DNA of 64,000 nt from Candidatus Parcubacteria bacterium (GTDB lineage: Bacteria; Patescibacteria; Paceibacteria; UBA9973; UBA918), in assembly GCA_021731405.1 (NCBI GenBank), contig JAKFXN010000005.1, positions 124,001-188,000 of the forward strand. The letters run 5' to 3'. The notes beneath the pieces are model-generated. The model did not search any database. It was not told the origin of the DNA and worked only from the letters and a program-made list of their open reading frames with translations. The position numbers and the translations under genes are program-made. Positions 33,720 through 41,769 of the stretch are shown piece by piece; positions within the stretch are counted from its first letter, which is position 1; every line of letters begins with the position of its first letter.

Positions 33720-34826
33720 CTAAGCAAAAAGCAGGAGGAGTATGATAAAGAATAGAGCAGTTACCGCCAGCATTGAGATAAACACCAGCAAAACCGGAAA
33801 TTGGTTTTGCTGTCTTGAGCGAACAAGCCTCCTAGTAACTCCAGAGCTCGCAACTGCCATACTACGTTTTACGTACACCTTGACGGTCACATAAATAAGT
33901 AAGAAGAGAACGATAAGACCAATCAATGCAGGAGTAACAATATTCATTGGCAAGATCCAGAACGTTACCGTACTTGAAATAGTATTGATACTTCCTTGTT
34001 CTCCATACACAACGCTTAAGAGTGCTTCATACCGCCCAAAGCCTGGACTCTCATCTGTCCAGTTGATGTCAAACTCACGAGTCCCTTCGGGGTTACTCGC
34101 TGTCTTCGGAAAAACACTGGCTTGGTTGTCATTAAACTTCAGCATTGCCACTTGCTTACCGAACATATTTTTTACTTCCAGTGGACCAATTGGCTTTATG
34201 AGTGTATTACCCTCATTTTCAATATGTACATTAAAATCAACATCAGTTGTTCCGTATATGTACTGTGACGTTGAAAATTGGCGGATACGGGCGGACTCAT
34301 ACGCATCACCAGCAATTCTAATACTAATGATATTTGCTACTTCATACCCAATACCTGCACCAGACGCACGGAGTTTTGGTGGTTCCGCCGAAATTATCAA
34401 GCTTCCGAAGTGACTTCCTGGACTGACTTCAAGCGGTACATTCATCACAAAGGTATATTCTTTTGTTTCCCCCGGTTGAAGCTGTATTTCCTCAGCTGAA
34501 AGGGTAAGCCAGTCACTAATTTCGTAGCCTGTTTTTTCTGAACTATCGGTTGAAAATATCGGGACTCCACCGTCTCGTACCCCAATAATGTCACGAATAG
34601 AAAGATAGAAAGTTTTCTCAACAGTATTGAGGTTAGATATCTCAACACTAAATTGAGCAGTAGCCCCAGGTTCAAATTGCTCTGCCGGCTCTATAATTGC
34701 GGGACTTATTCCAATACCGGCCGCGGCCTGGGCAAGCGCGAAAGAGCTTGACCCGGCGTAGAAAAATGAGAGTAAAAAGAGTGCTAATGCAAATAAAACT
34801 GGGCGTGAAAAAATGTGGGTATTCAT
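33720..34826 (-). CDS. DUF916/WxL-interacting-like surface protein with membrane anchor
   Basis: 368 residues from the ATG at 34826. A signal peptide (about 7-33) is followed by a beta sandwich beginning GIGISPAIIEPAEQFEPGAT, with TVEKTFYLSIRDI, LQPGETKEYTFVMNVPLEVSPGSHFGSLIISAE and a second domain DVDFNVHIENEGNTLIKPIGPLEVKNMFGK. This layout (two Ig-like domains, then a membrane helix and basic tail) resembles the DUF916/DUF3324 WxL-interacting proteins of Gram-positive bacteria. Two hydrophobic segments close the protein (about 287-309 and 344-366). It lies downstream of a surface protein that could be its partner, though a terminator separates them. Similarity is by pattern only. Confidence 0.65.
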   Translation of the reverse strand: MNTHIFSRPVLFALALFLLSFFYAGSSSFALAQAAAGIGISPAIIEPAEQFEPGATAQFSVEISNLNTVEKTFYLSIRDIIGVRDGGVPIFSTDSSEKTGYEISDWLTLSAEEIQLQPGETKEYTFVMNVPLEVSPGSHFGSLIISAEPPKLRASGAGIGYEVANIISIRIAGDAYESARIRQFSTSQYIYGTTDVDFNVHIENEGNTLIKPIGPLEVKNMFGKQVAMLKFNDNQASVFPKTASNPEGTREFDINWTDESPGFGRYEALLSVVYGEQGSINTISSTVTFWILPMNIVTPALIGLIVLFLLIYVTVKVYVKRSMAVASSGVTRRLVRSRQQNQFPVLLVFISMLAVTALFFIILLLLFA

Positions 34827-34881
34827 ATATAAGTGTCGCCTTATAGTAACACTCCTAAAACGCAAGTTTGTAAATTTATAA

Positions 34882-34917
34882 ACACAAAAAGAACCGCCGA
34901 AGCGGTTCTTTTTGTGT
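34882..34917. terminator. Terminator of the surface protein gene 34932-36023
   Basis: Arms of 16 bp (34882-34897 and 34902-34917) pair perfectly with a TTCG tetraloop on the minus strand and A/T tracts in the stem, so it can work in either direction. Confidence 0.85.
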
Positions 34918-34931
34918 ACATACTTTTATAG

Positions 34932-36023
34932 TTAGAAAGTAGGTGTAGCGATGTACATGAGAGTTGTCGTGTAGTCATCTCCCGCTTCCTGAAGTGGTGA
35001 AATCTGAACTCGGTATCCGATTGTAGCAGAACCGACATCCTGTGTTACACCATCAGCTGGGTCGTTGTGAGAGAAAATAATACGTGGAGTAGTACTTGCC
35101 GCGACCCATTTATCCCCGCCACCTGAGGTGAATTCAGAACCGTTAAGGTTTGAGTCATCAGAGGTAAGACCCCAGTGCCCCCAAGTGTTTTCAAGCAAGA
35201 GAGAGTTTGTAGGTGCAGACCACGCAGTAGGGGTGTTGGTATAAGCACCATTGATGAAAGCATCAATATCGGCACCTGTACTGGATAGCAAGTTCTGATC
35301 CTGTTGTACTGTTACAACGAATCCGTTTGCAGCGTTTGTTTCTACCGTAAGCTCTTGAGCTAGGGTATACACATCACCAGCATCTAGAATTCCGAATGGA
35401 ATTTCTGTAGCTGTTGAGGCGCCACTTGTTGTTGTGGCATTAACTGTTGTTGAAGTAGCTGTCCCTGCAACAACGAAGTCGAAGGTTGTTTCTACCACAG
35501 CAGTCACTGTTACATAATCAACGATAGCTACTCGTGTACGTCCTGTGTCTGTCGTAGCATTCGCAATTGAAATTGTGAATTCGTATGACATCACTGGTGC
35601 AGGATTTCCTACAATGCCAGGTGCCAACACTACAGTCACAACATCTGTTGATGTTGCCGCAACGTTATCAAAGGTAAGTGTTTGTGCGCCTGCTGCGAAG
35701 TTACCGATTGTAATCGGAGCTCCACCGTTCAGTCGTACCGTCAGGTCACCTGAGACAACTGTGTTTACATCTGTGAACCCTGACGGGAAAGTAATTACGT
35801 AATCACTAGTTGAGGCTACAGATGAACCAAGCGGAATTTCAAAACTGAAATTGTGCCCTGAGAGCGCACTTGGACCTGAGTCTGTTAAAGTATTGCTAAT
35901 CTCAATAAGGTTAGCTGCTTGTGCGGTTGTGTAGACTCCGACTGACCAGAGAACTACTGCACACGCAACGAGCATCGCGACTACCCGGTGCGTAAAGCCA
36001 ACGTGTGTTGGTATTACGAACAT
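34932..36023 (-). CDS. Secreted surface protein sharing a domain with the dockerin protein
   Basis: 363 residues. A signal peptide (about 10-36, ending TTAQA-ANL) precedes a beta domain starting LIEISNTLTDSGPSALSGHN, the same opening as the dockerin protein (DTISDSAPLRASNHT). A Thr/Val/Ala-rich middle follows. The C-terminus, IGYRVQISPLQEAGDDYTTT then LMYIATPTF, resembles the ends of WxL-type and other CPR surface proteins, and the last 30 residues of the giant protein have a similar pattern. No membrane anchor follows. It could be an abundant wall or S-layer-like component, bound by the DUF916-like protein encoded next; this is inference. No known family was identified with confidence. Confidence 0.7.
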   Translation of the reverse strand: MFVIPTHVGFTHRVVAMLVACAVVLWSVGVYTTAQAANLIEISNTLTDSGPSALSGHNFSFEIPLGSSVASTSDYVITFPSGFTDVNTVVSGDLTVRLNGGAPITIGNFAAGAQTLTFDNVAATSTDVVTVVLAPGIVGNPAPVMSYEFTISIANATTDTGRTRVAIVDYVTVTAVVETTFDFVVAGTATSTTVNATTTSGASTATEIPFGILDAGDVYTLAQELTVETNAANGFVVTVQQDQNLLSSTGADIDAFINGAYTNTPTAWSAPTNSLLLENTWGHWGLTSDDSNLNGSEFTSGGGDKWVAASTTPRIIFSHNDPADGVTQDVGSATIGYRVQISPLQEAGDDYTTTLMYIATPTF

Positions 36024-36342
36024 GTTTATGTTGTATTAAATTTTATTAAATAACTATGCTCTGCCCTACTTTCGTAAAACAAAACTATCCGACTGAAGTT
36101 TCTGTGGAGAAGATGCGTGTGAAATTTTTTGAAAAAGCTCAGCCAATTTCGCGTCATCACTTCTGTCGTCTTCCCATATTATACCGTTACATGAGACAAC
36201 CTGTCTGATACTTGATGTTGATAACTAATCAGTAAACAGACATTGTTCTAAGAGTAAACCTTATTTTAAACATCCTTACTTAGACATTGGAGACAATGGT
36301 CTTAAAGTCCATCAAGAACAAGTGTCTTTTCTGGCCATATAG
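36024..36342. other. 319-bp gene-free region upstream of the surface protein
   Basis: Between the umuC stop and the surface protein start. A minus-strand TATAAT (36178-36183) has a small inverted repeat AGACA-ACC-TGTCT (+ strand, about 36194-36206) in its -35 region. Using it gives a leader of roughly 145 nt. A/T-rich sequence closer to the ATG could hold another promoter. No gene or known RNA was recognised. Confidence 0.5.
36178..36183 (-). promoter_or_regulatory. Candidate -10 box (TATAAT) for the surface protein
   Basis: Perfect TATAAT, but the leader would be about 145 nt, far longer than in most genes here. The inverted repeat upstream could be an operator. Confidence 0.35.
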
Positions 36343-37593
36343 TTACTTTGCCAGGACAGTCTTCACATCTGACCAACTCGTCGTATACGAAGGTGACTCA
36401 GAATCTTTTCTCACACCCCACGCTTGTGTTTTGCTACTAAGTCTACCTAGCTGTAATGCCCCTTTCCCATGCTTTGTGTTAATAGAAAAAAGGGCTTCGG
36501 TTAAGCTTTCTGTTTTCACACTTCTCTCTTTTGATCCAAAGAGATTGAGGGTTTCAGTCTCTGCCCCGACTAAGTCCGAGAGAATAACTCCGGCTCGTTT
36601 ATAGGGTACCTCTGGCTTAAAACAAGCTTGTAAGAGCAGAAGGGCCACCTTCTCAAGTACAAACAAGTCTTTGGTCGGAGCAAAGGTGAGTTCTTTGCTT
36701 GCACCTTGTAATACATAGTCTCCATGGCGACTTGGCTGTATTAAGACCCGCATTTTTCGGGCTGAAAGGTTCATAGCATCAAGGTCTTTAGCCCCTTCAT
36801 GGAGGTGATACAAGAGAGCATCTTCAAGCACAGAGAGGCTGGTGGTGGTCTTTGCAAATGAACGTGTATTCATAATACTTTGTTGTGCACTTACTACTCG
36901 CTTAACAGCACTCACAGAGACACCCTGTAGTTCAGAGTGTAATCTGCTTCCTTCTACACCAAATAATTTCCCGACCACTCTTTGTTCAAGCTTACAAAGA
37001 TCAGCGACAGTTGTGAGTCCATGTTTTTTGAACTCGTCATTGCGCCCTCTCCCCACTCCCCAAATCTCAAAAAGTGAAATGTGCGGGGCGCGTTCCTGCC
37101 ACTCTGCTTCGCTCCACACCGCAAGGCCATTTGTCTTTTTGGCTACTCCATTCACATACTTAGCTCGTGTCTTTGAAGAAGAAACACCGATGGAGACCGG
37201 TATCCCAACCTGTCTTTCTACCTGCTCCTTCAGCACCTTAATAACCTCAAGCGGTGTATCAGATTCGAAGTTAATGAAGCATTCATCAATAGAATATTGT
37301 TCTACAGTATCAAAGTTTTCACGCACCACCTCAAAGACACGTTTTGAAATGTCACGGTAGAGCGCGAAGTGAGTAGAGAAAGTTACCGCCTTAATCTCCT
37401 GTAGTGTGTCCTTTATCTGAAAATAAGGGACACCCATGGGAATTCCTTTGTCCTTTATCTCTTTAGAGCGCGCTATGACACAGCCGTCATTACTAGAAAG
37501 AACTACTACCGGCCTGTGCTTTAAGTCTGGCCGAAAAAGTCGTTCACAAGAAACGAAGAAATTATTGCAATCAAGTAAGGCTATATGCTGCAT
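36343..37593 (-). CDS. umuC: Y-family DNA polymerase, UmuC type
   Basis: 416 residues from the ATG at 37593 (five codons into the longest frame, giving MQHIALLDCNNFF). Y-family features are clear: LLDCNNFFVSCERLF with Asp8, the SNDGCVIARS steric region, and the catalytic pair in QYSIDECFINF (Asp103, Glu104). The palm is followed by a helix-hairpin-helix-like LFEIWGVGRGRNDEFKKHGL and a little-finger domain. The length matches UmuC (about 420) rather than DinB (about 350). UmuC performs error-prone translesion synthesis with UmuD'. A umuD gene lies 1.9 kb away on the same strand but not adjacent. The gap to the divergent Nudix gene is only 24 bp. Confidence 0.92.
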   Translation of the reverse strand: MQHIALLDCNNFFVSCERLFRPDLKHRPVVVLSSNDGCVIARSKEIKDKGIPMGVPYFQIKDTLQEIKAVTFSTHFALYRDISKRVFEVVRENFDTVEQYSIDECFINFESDTPLEVIKVLKEQVERQVGIPVSIGVSSSKTRAKYVNGVAKKTNGLAVWSEAEWQERAPHISLFEIWGVGRGRNDEFKKHGLTTVADLCKLEQRVVGKLFGVEGSRLHSELQGVSVSAVKRVVSAQQSIMNTRSFAKTTTSLSVLEDALLYHLHEGAKDLDAMNLSARKMRVLIQPSRHGDYVLQGASKELTFAPTKDLFVLEKVALLLLQACFKPEVPYKRAGVILSDLVGAETETLNLFGSKERSVKTESLTEALFSINTKHGKGALQLGRLSSKTQAWGVRKDSESPSYTTSWSDVKTVLAK

Positions 37594-37599
37594 ATGTTT

Positions 37600-37609
37600 G
37601 TGATACACT
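37600..37609. promoter_or_regulatory. Overlapping divergent -10 boxes, umuC and Nudix gene
   Basis: In the 24 bp between the two ATGs, + strand TACACT (37604-37609) lies 8 nt before the Nudix start and minus-strand TATCAC (37605-37600) lies 6 nt before umuC. They overlap, so the two promoters might exclude each other. Both boxes are weak matches. Confidence 0.3.
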
Positions 37610-37617
37610 ATTTTATC

Positions 37618-38091
37618 ATGTCAGAAAATCAGTATTTTAGAGCAGGGACCGGAACCATCATCTACAATGACCAAAACGAAATCCTCCTTTTTCAAAGAGC
37701 AAACAAAGCTGAAGTCTGGCAACTTCAGCAGGGCGGAATGGACACCGGAGAAGCCGTGGAAGAAACCCTAGCTCGAGAACTCTTTGAAGAAACATCTCTT
37801 ACTCTTGAAGACATGGAGAAAGTTACTCTTTACCCTACTTGGCTCTACTACGAATACCCAGACAGCATAAAAGCGCATATGAAAGATCCAAATAGCCTTG
37901 GACAAATCCACCGCTGGTATTTCTTAAAACTAAAACCTGGTACCGCTATCGATGTTTCAAAGGCGAAAGACAAAGAGTTTACAAACAGCAAGTGGTCAAC
38001 CTTTGAGGATTTACTGGCTCGTGCCGACATCCTCAAACACGCTGTCTATACAGAGCTCTACCATTACTTCAAAACTAACATCCTTAAATAA
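37618..38091 (+). CDS. Nudix hydrolase (RppH/Ap4A-hydrolase-like)
   Basis: 157 residues from the ATG at 37618 (MSENQYFRAGTGTIIY); upstream starts would overlap umuC. The Nudix box is present at about residues 39-61: G-x5-E-x7-R-E-L-F-E-E in GGMDTGEAVEETLARELFEE, with the usual Gly near the end replaced by Ser. WQLQQGGMDTGE is the form seen in RppH and dinucleoside tetraphosphate hydrolases, which remove pyrophosphate from RNA 5' ends or cleave Ap4A. The C-terminal half (LYPTWLYYEYPDS ... WYFLKL) fits this group. Single-gene unit, closed by a bidirectional terminator. Confidence 0.88.
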   Translation: MSENQYFRAGTGTIIYNDQNEILLFQRANKAEVWQLQQGGMDTGEAVEETLARELFEETSLTLEDMEKVTLYPTWLYYEYPDSIKAHMKDPNSLGQIHRWYFLKLKPGTAIDVSKAKDKEFTNSKWSTFEDLLARADILKHAVYTELYHYFKTNILK

Positions 38092-38122
38092 TAAAACCGC
38101 CCCTTGGGGCGGTTTTATTATT
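38087..38122. terminator. Bidirectional terminator, Nudix / GH18 genes
   Basis: 17-bp perfect arms (38087-38103 and 38106-38122) with a TT loop and A/T flanks. It serves the convergent Nudix (+) and GH18 (-) genes; the Nudix stop codon lies inside the left arm. Confidence 0.9.
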
Positions 38123-39322
38123 TTAGAACAAATCCCAGATATCAGGGTCTTCTTCTCCGTCAATCTTAAAGAAGGCGACCCCCGCCAGACCGTATTTTTT
38201 TGCTAAAGCTACTTTATCTTTTGCTGCCTCTGCGTCTGAGTAAGTGGCGAAACGGACCGTTACCTCTTGTCCGGTCAGATTGGCAAACATCAATGCTCGG
38301 GCAGCATCTTCATATCCCTTCGGTGTTCCTGAAGGAACAGGAAGAGCGGTAAGACCTTTGTATACAGAGGTGGTCGGGAAGTAACTAAATACTGCTTCAC
38401 CACTCACCGCTCTACCGAGTGATACCTTGTACTCTTTCACAAGCTCTTTAAAACGAGGTACATTGAGGGTGCCCGCTAAGGTGTAGTCACGGTACCAATC
38501 TGGTGCCACAGCAACGTCCCAAGCCCGGCCATACGTCGCAATACCCACATACACCTTATCTGCTGGAAAATCTTCTACTGCCAAATCTATTACCTTCTCA
38601 ACCCATTCCTCATCAGCCACAGGCATGTACGGCAGCCCTGTTCGTTTTTCATTAAGCTTAAGATCAGCCCGCTGTTGGTCATAAGTCATAATCTCAATCC
38701 GGTCACAGTGTTTGGCAATTTCCTCGTAGTCATTGGCATACTCCAGTGTAGCTGGCACATTTTTATACAGTGAGTCAGCGGGTGTGCGTGCTTCTATAGC
38801 ACACGTCACGAGCTTCCGGCCGAGCTTCTTATTGAGCTCCTTTAGAAAAAGAGAAAAGTCGTCTTTAGTCTTTGCCTCCTTTTGTTCGTAATCAATATTA
38901 ATACCGTCGTACTTACCTCTCTCCACAATCTTAGCGATATCGTTAATGTGCCGCGTGCGCTTAGTTTTATTACTCAGGATTTCATCAATTTGTTCTCCAT
39001 CAAACCAAGCGATGGTAGGGATGATTTCTACCCGTTCTTTGCGTGCCGCTTTAAAGAAATTCAGCCACAAGCGTGAGGAAAGTTCGGTCTTTTCAACAAT
39101 CCGACCCTCTGCATTCACTTCAAAAACAAATGGGTAGACGGTATCTAGTGTTTTAATATTTTTAGTGGCACTTTTCACTCCTTCTGTTTCTTGCCACCAC
39201 GGTATCCATCCAGCCACCTCTAAATCACTTGTCGCCGCAAATGTGAAACTTGGCAGCATTAGAGTGGCCAACAGCGACCCTAATACCAACTTTTGATTTA
39301 TAGTTATTTTATTTTTGAACAT
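38123..39322 (-). CDS. Secreted glycoside hydrolase family 18 protein
   Basis: 399 residues. A signal peptide (about 10-29, ending TFAA) leads to a GH18 barrel. The catalytic motif DxxDxDxE appears as YDGINIDYEQ with Glu146 as proton donor; EIMTYDQQ and YVGIATYGRAWDV are further conserved strands. The closest type by pattern is the YaaH/SleL group, which cleaves N-acetylglucosamine links in peptidoglycan, rather than a chitinase. No LysM domain is present. It could remodel the cell's own wall or act on a host. The upstream region carries an inverted repeat next to a TATAAT box. Confidence 0.88.
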   Translation of the reverse strand: MFKNKITINQKLVLGSLLATLMLPSFTFAATSDLEVAGWIPWWQETEGVKSATKNIKTLDTVYPFVFEVNAEGRIVEKTELSSRLWLNFFKAARKERVEIIPTIAWFDGEQIDEILSNKTKRTRHINDIAKIVERGKYDGINIDYEQKEAKTKDDFSLFLKELNKKLGRKLVTCAIEARTPADSLYKNVPATLEYANDYEEIAKHCDRIEIMTYDQQRADLKLNEKRTGLPYMPVADEEWVEKVIDLAVEDFPADKVYVGIATYGRAWDVAVAPDWYRDYTLAGTLNVPRFKELVKEYKVSLGRAVSGEAVFSYFPTTSVYKGLTALPVPSGTPKGYEDAARALMFANLTGQEVTVRFATYSDAEAAKDKVALAKKYGLAGVAFFKIDGEEDPDIWDLF

Positions 39323-39363
39323 ATTTATTTATGACGCAAGAAGTCATTGTTTCTTACTAGTTC

Positions 39364-39384
39364 GTCGCGTATAGCGACATTATA
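39364..39384 (-). promoter_or_regulatory. Candidate promoter and inverted repeat upstream of GH18 gene
   Basis: Minus-strand TATAAT (39379-39384) is directly followed by GTCGC-TATAC-GCGAC (39364-39378). The inverted repeat sits across the predicted start site, where a repressor or 5' hairpin could act. The leader to the ATG at 39322 is about 50 nt. Confidence 0.4.
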
Positions 39385-39457
39385 CATGTACCGCCGGTGG
39401 GCGGGTCTTCTGCTAGCAAAACACCTAGGTTCCGGGGTCTGTCCGGATGTTTTTACA

Positions 39458-39901
39458 CTAAAAAACTCGTGCACTTCCTATTACCACTCCCCAGATATAA
39501 CAATCGTCGTTGTCATTCACCAAAATTGGCTCGTACCCTTCCTGTTCTGAGATAAGCTGTGTTCCTTCTTTAGTAATACGCAGACGTTTTACCACCATTT
39601 CACCATACACCGCAGCCACCACTATTTTACCTGAAGTTGGCGTCACTGATCTATCTACCACCAGAATATCGCCCGAAAATATCTTTGCCCCCTCCATCGA
39701 GTCCCCCTCCACCCGCACAAAAAAAGTAGCGGTGGGGTTTTCTATTAATAAATCATTGATATCGAGTGACTTCTCTAGCAAATCGTCCCCGGGCGCTGGA
39801 AACCCAGCAGCTGGGCGAGAAGCATATAGAGAGTGTAGGCTACTCTCGCCAGACACACTTTCTGAAATGGCTCTTACTTTCGTCTCATTTTTCCCAAGCA
39901 T
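39458..39901 (-). CDS. umuD: UmuD-like S24 peptidase
   Basis: 147 residues from the ATG at 39901, one base after the stop of the CAP-domain gene. It has the S24 self-cleaving fold: cleavage site Ala32-Gly33 in RPAAGFPAPGDD, nucleophile Ser68 in EGDSMEGAKI, and general base Lys105 in GEMVVKRL. The Ser-Lys spacing of 37 equals that of E. coli UmuD. No helix-turn-helix domain is present, so it is not LexA. After RecA-stimulated cleavage UmuD' partners UmuC; umuC lies 1.9 kb away beyond the GH18 and Nudix genes. It probably shares transcription with the sortase/CAP genes, which is an unusual place for an SOS gene. Confidence 0.9.
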   Translation of the reverse strand: MLGKNETKVRAISESVSGESSLHSLYASRPAAGFPAPGDDLLEKSLDINDLLIENPTATFFVRVEGDSMEGAKIFSGDILVVDRSVTPTSGKIVVAAVYGEMVVKRLRITKEGTQLISEQEGYEPILVNDNDDCYIWGVVIGSARVF

Positions 39902-39902
39902 A

Positions 39903-41027
39903 CTATAACTGTTGTGTTTCTGGTGTCTCAGCCGCAATCACTACTTCAGTTGTAAGCGCGGTGTGAACCTGAAAAAGTGCGCTCATAAGCAAGAGGAGAC
40001 CGAGTCCATACACAATTTGTAGCGGGCGCTCGTACTTTATCCCAATCACAATTGAAGACATTAAAAGAGAAGCGACAAACAGACCTATGAGTAAGTACAT
40101 AAACTGCAGTACAGCATTTGGCTTCGTCGCTACCGCACTCATGATTGAGGCTTCGGTGGCAGTGCTCCCACTTACATTTTCAAGCATCATTGGAGCAAGT
40201 CCTGAACTGGTTGCAAAATGAGTTGAAAAGACTGACGTATTTTTTTCATCGGTATACACCTCAGCCACTTCAACAGGAGTTTCATTTTCTATTATTTCGT
40301 CTACCTGTTCATTTACAATCTCCGCTTCGGTTGTTTGTTCTCCAGCCACCACTTGAGAAGCTTCTGTCTCGGTAGTTTCAATTGAGAGTGTTCCTATTTC
40401 TGCAGGGGCTTCTACCGCTACTGTAGAAGGTACAGGAGTTGGAGGAATTACTGCTACTGGAGAAGGTTTTTCGGCTGGAGTACCAAAAAGCTGAACCACA
40501 AAGACTGTGTCATAGCCATCAAAAGTTCCTTTAGCGGTTCCGACACCTATTTCGGTGTATTTATCACTGACAATATTTGCCTTATGAAGCGGAGACTTCA
40601 TCCATGCCGACACCACTGCGTTTGAGTCATTAAAATGAATAGCCAGATTTTCGCCCGCATGAGCATAGGTATAGTCTACTTCATCAAACCAAACCCAAGG
40701 TGAAACACCATCTGGACTATAGTGGGCAAAATAGCTATTTTCTGCCATGTGTTCAGCTTTGAGCCTCGCTGCTTCATCCAAAAGCGCATTGCGCACCAGA
40801 GGAACAGCCGCTACGTCTTTTCGTTCGCTATTGGTAAGGTCTACCACCACCGCTGGAAGTACCGTACCCACGAGCCAATCCGAAGACTGCCAAAACAAAG
40901 CCTGAATATTTACCGCGGTAAATGAAAGGAGAGTAAGGACGACCATCATCACCATTGCCGCTTTTTGCAAAAGATGTGGTGTATAGTCGTTTTCTTTGGT
41001 CGGTAGAAAGAGATCAGTGAATTTCAT
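39903..41027 (-). CDS. CAP/SCP-domain (YkwD-like) membrane protein
   Basis: 374 residues. One membrane segment (about 22-45) precedes a CAP domain (about 60-195): LTNSERKDVAAVPLVRNALLDEAARLKAEHMAENSYFAHYSP, HAGENLAIHF and AWMKSPLHKANIVSD are the usual signatures, with the His/Glu residues of the fold. A Pro/Thr/Glu-rich linker (about 200-300) leads to two closely spaced C-terminal helices (about 320-365). Bacterial CAP proteins are wall-associated; their activity is often unknown. It follows the sortase gene by 20 nt and has its own GTATACTTA -10 box. Confidence 0.85.
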   Translation of the reverse strand: MKFTDLFLPTKENDYTPHLLQKAAMVMMVVLTLLSFTAVNIQALFWQSSDWLVGTVLPAVVVDLTNSERKDVAAVPLVRNALLDEAARLKAEHMAENSYFAHYSPDGVSPWVWFDEVDYTYAHAGENLAIHFNDSNAVVSAWMKSPLHKANIVSDKYTEIGVGTAKGTFDGYDTVFVVQLFGTPAEKPSPVAVIPPTPVPSTVAVEAPAEIGTLSIETTETEASQVVAGEQTTEAEIVNEQVDEIIENETPVEVAEVYTDEKNTSVFSTHFATSSGLAPMMLENVSGSTATEASIMSAVATKPNAVLQFMYLLIGLFVASLLMSSIVIGIKYERPLQIVYGLGLLLLMSALFQVHTALTTEVVIAAETPETQQL

Positions 41028-41033
41028 ATTGTA

Positions 41034-41039
41034 AGTATA
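41034..41039 (-). promoter_or_regulatory. -10 box (TATACT) of the CAP-domain gene
   Basis: TATACT in GTATACTTA, 6 nt before the ATG at 41027, between the sortase stop and this gene. It would allow CAP and umuD expression independent of the sortase. Confidence 0.5.
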
Positions 41040-41047
41040 CCAAGTTC

Positions 41048-41680
41048 TTACTCAACGAGCCGCGCGTAGACGATTAAGTTGTGCGTGTAGCGTTGTGTGC
41101 CACGTACGTATATTCCCGTACAAGTAATAAGTCTGAGTCCCGCATGGTCAATGTCTCCATACACACGTGCGGTCGGAAACTCAGACTGTGCTGGACGTTC
41201 CATAGACTCCACTTTAAAATGCGCTGTAGTTCCATCAGCTCTTTCGATATAGATATCATCGTCTGGTTTGAGTTGTCCCAGCGAAAAGAACACTGCTGGA
41301 CCGGTGTATGAGTCGACATGCCCAAAGATAACTGCTGGACCAACTGATCCCGGGGTTGGGCTGTATTTGTACCAACCTACCTCGCCATACGAATCAGGTA
41401 CTGCCGCTTCCCCATTTTCGAGCAATCCGAGCGGCTCCACAAACGTTGTGTTGAGCTTTAGAGCTGGAATACGCAGACGAGTTGGTTCTGAGCTCGGAAA
41501 TGCCAAGACAGCTTGTGGAGACTCTTCTACCGGCAAAGGTACTCCTACCTGATCTTTTTGCCCACTTAGTATAGAGATAGTAAAAAACAAGACTACGCCA
41601 AACACCAAACCGACCCCAGCCACTAAGCCGTGTTTCATAGAGAGCTTTGGTAGCTTGTTTTTAATAGCTTTTACATCCAT
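41048..41680 (-). CDS. Sortase (class E/F-like)
   Basis: 210 residues from the ATG at 41680. A TTG 36 nt upstream is in frame but overlaps the -35 box. A basic N-terminus and one membrane helix (about 18-38) precede the sortase barrel (about 65-210). The catalytic triad is visible: His121 in VIFGHVDSYTGPAVF, Cys187 in LRLITCTGIY and Arg197 in GTQRYTHNLIVYARL. Sortases cut a C-terminal sorting signal and join the protein to the envelope. The 1582-residue protein encoded directly upstream ends in a GAPGTG + hydrophobic + RRR tail and is the likely substrate. The exact class is uncertain. Confidence 0.92.
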   Translation of the reverse strand: MDVKAIKNKLPKLSMKHGLVAGVGLVFGVVLFFTISILSGQKDQVGVPLPVEESPQAVLAFPSSEPTRLRIPALKLNTTFVEPLGLLENGEAAVPDSYGEVGWYKYSPTPGSVGPAVIFGHVDSYTGPAVFFSLGQLKPDDDIYIERADGTTAHFKVESMERPAQSEFPTARVYGDIDHAGLRLITCTGIYVRGTQRYTHNLIVYARLVE

Positions 41681-41687
41681 GAAGATA

Positions 41688-41716
41688 ATACTAGGCGCTT
41701 TGATAGAAATACGCAA
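41688..41716 (-). promoter_or_regulatory. Promoter of the sortase gene (leaderless)
   Basis: -35 TTGCGT (41716-41711), 17-bp spacer, -10 TAGTAT (41693-41688), then 7 nt to the ATG at 41680. It lies just downstream of the terminator at 41721-41752. Confidence 0.6.
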
Positions 41717-41720
41717 GGCA

Positions 41721-41752
41721 ACAAAAAACCGCGCCGAAGCGCGGTTTTTTGT
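41721..41752. terminator. Terminator of the 1582-residue surface protein gene
   Basis: 14-bp perfect arms (41721-41734, 41739-41752) with a TTCG loop on the minus strand and a six-T run in the stem. It separates the surface protein gene from the sortase promoter. Confidence 0.88.
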
Positions 41753-41769
41753 TGAGCGGAGTCTTATGG

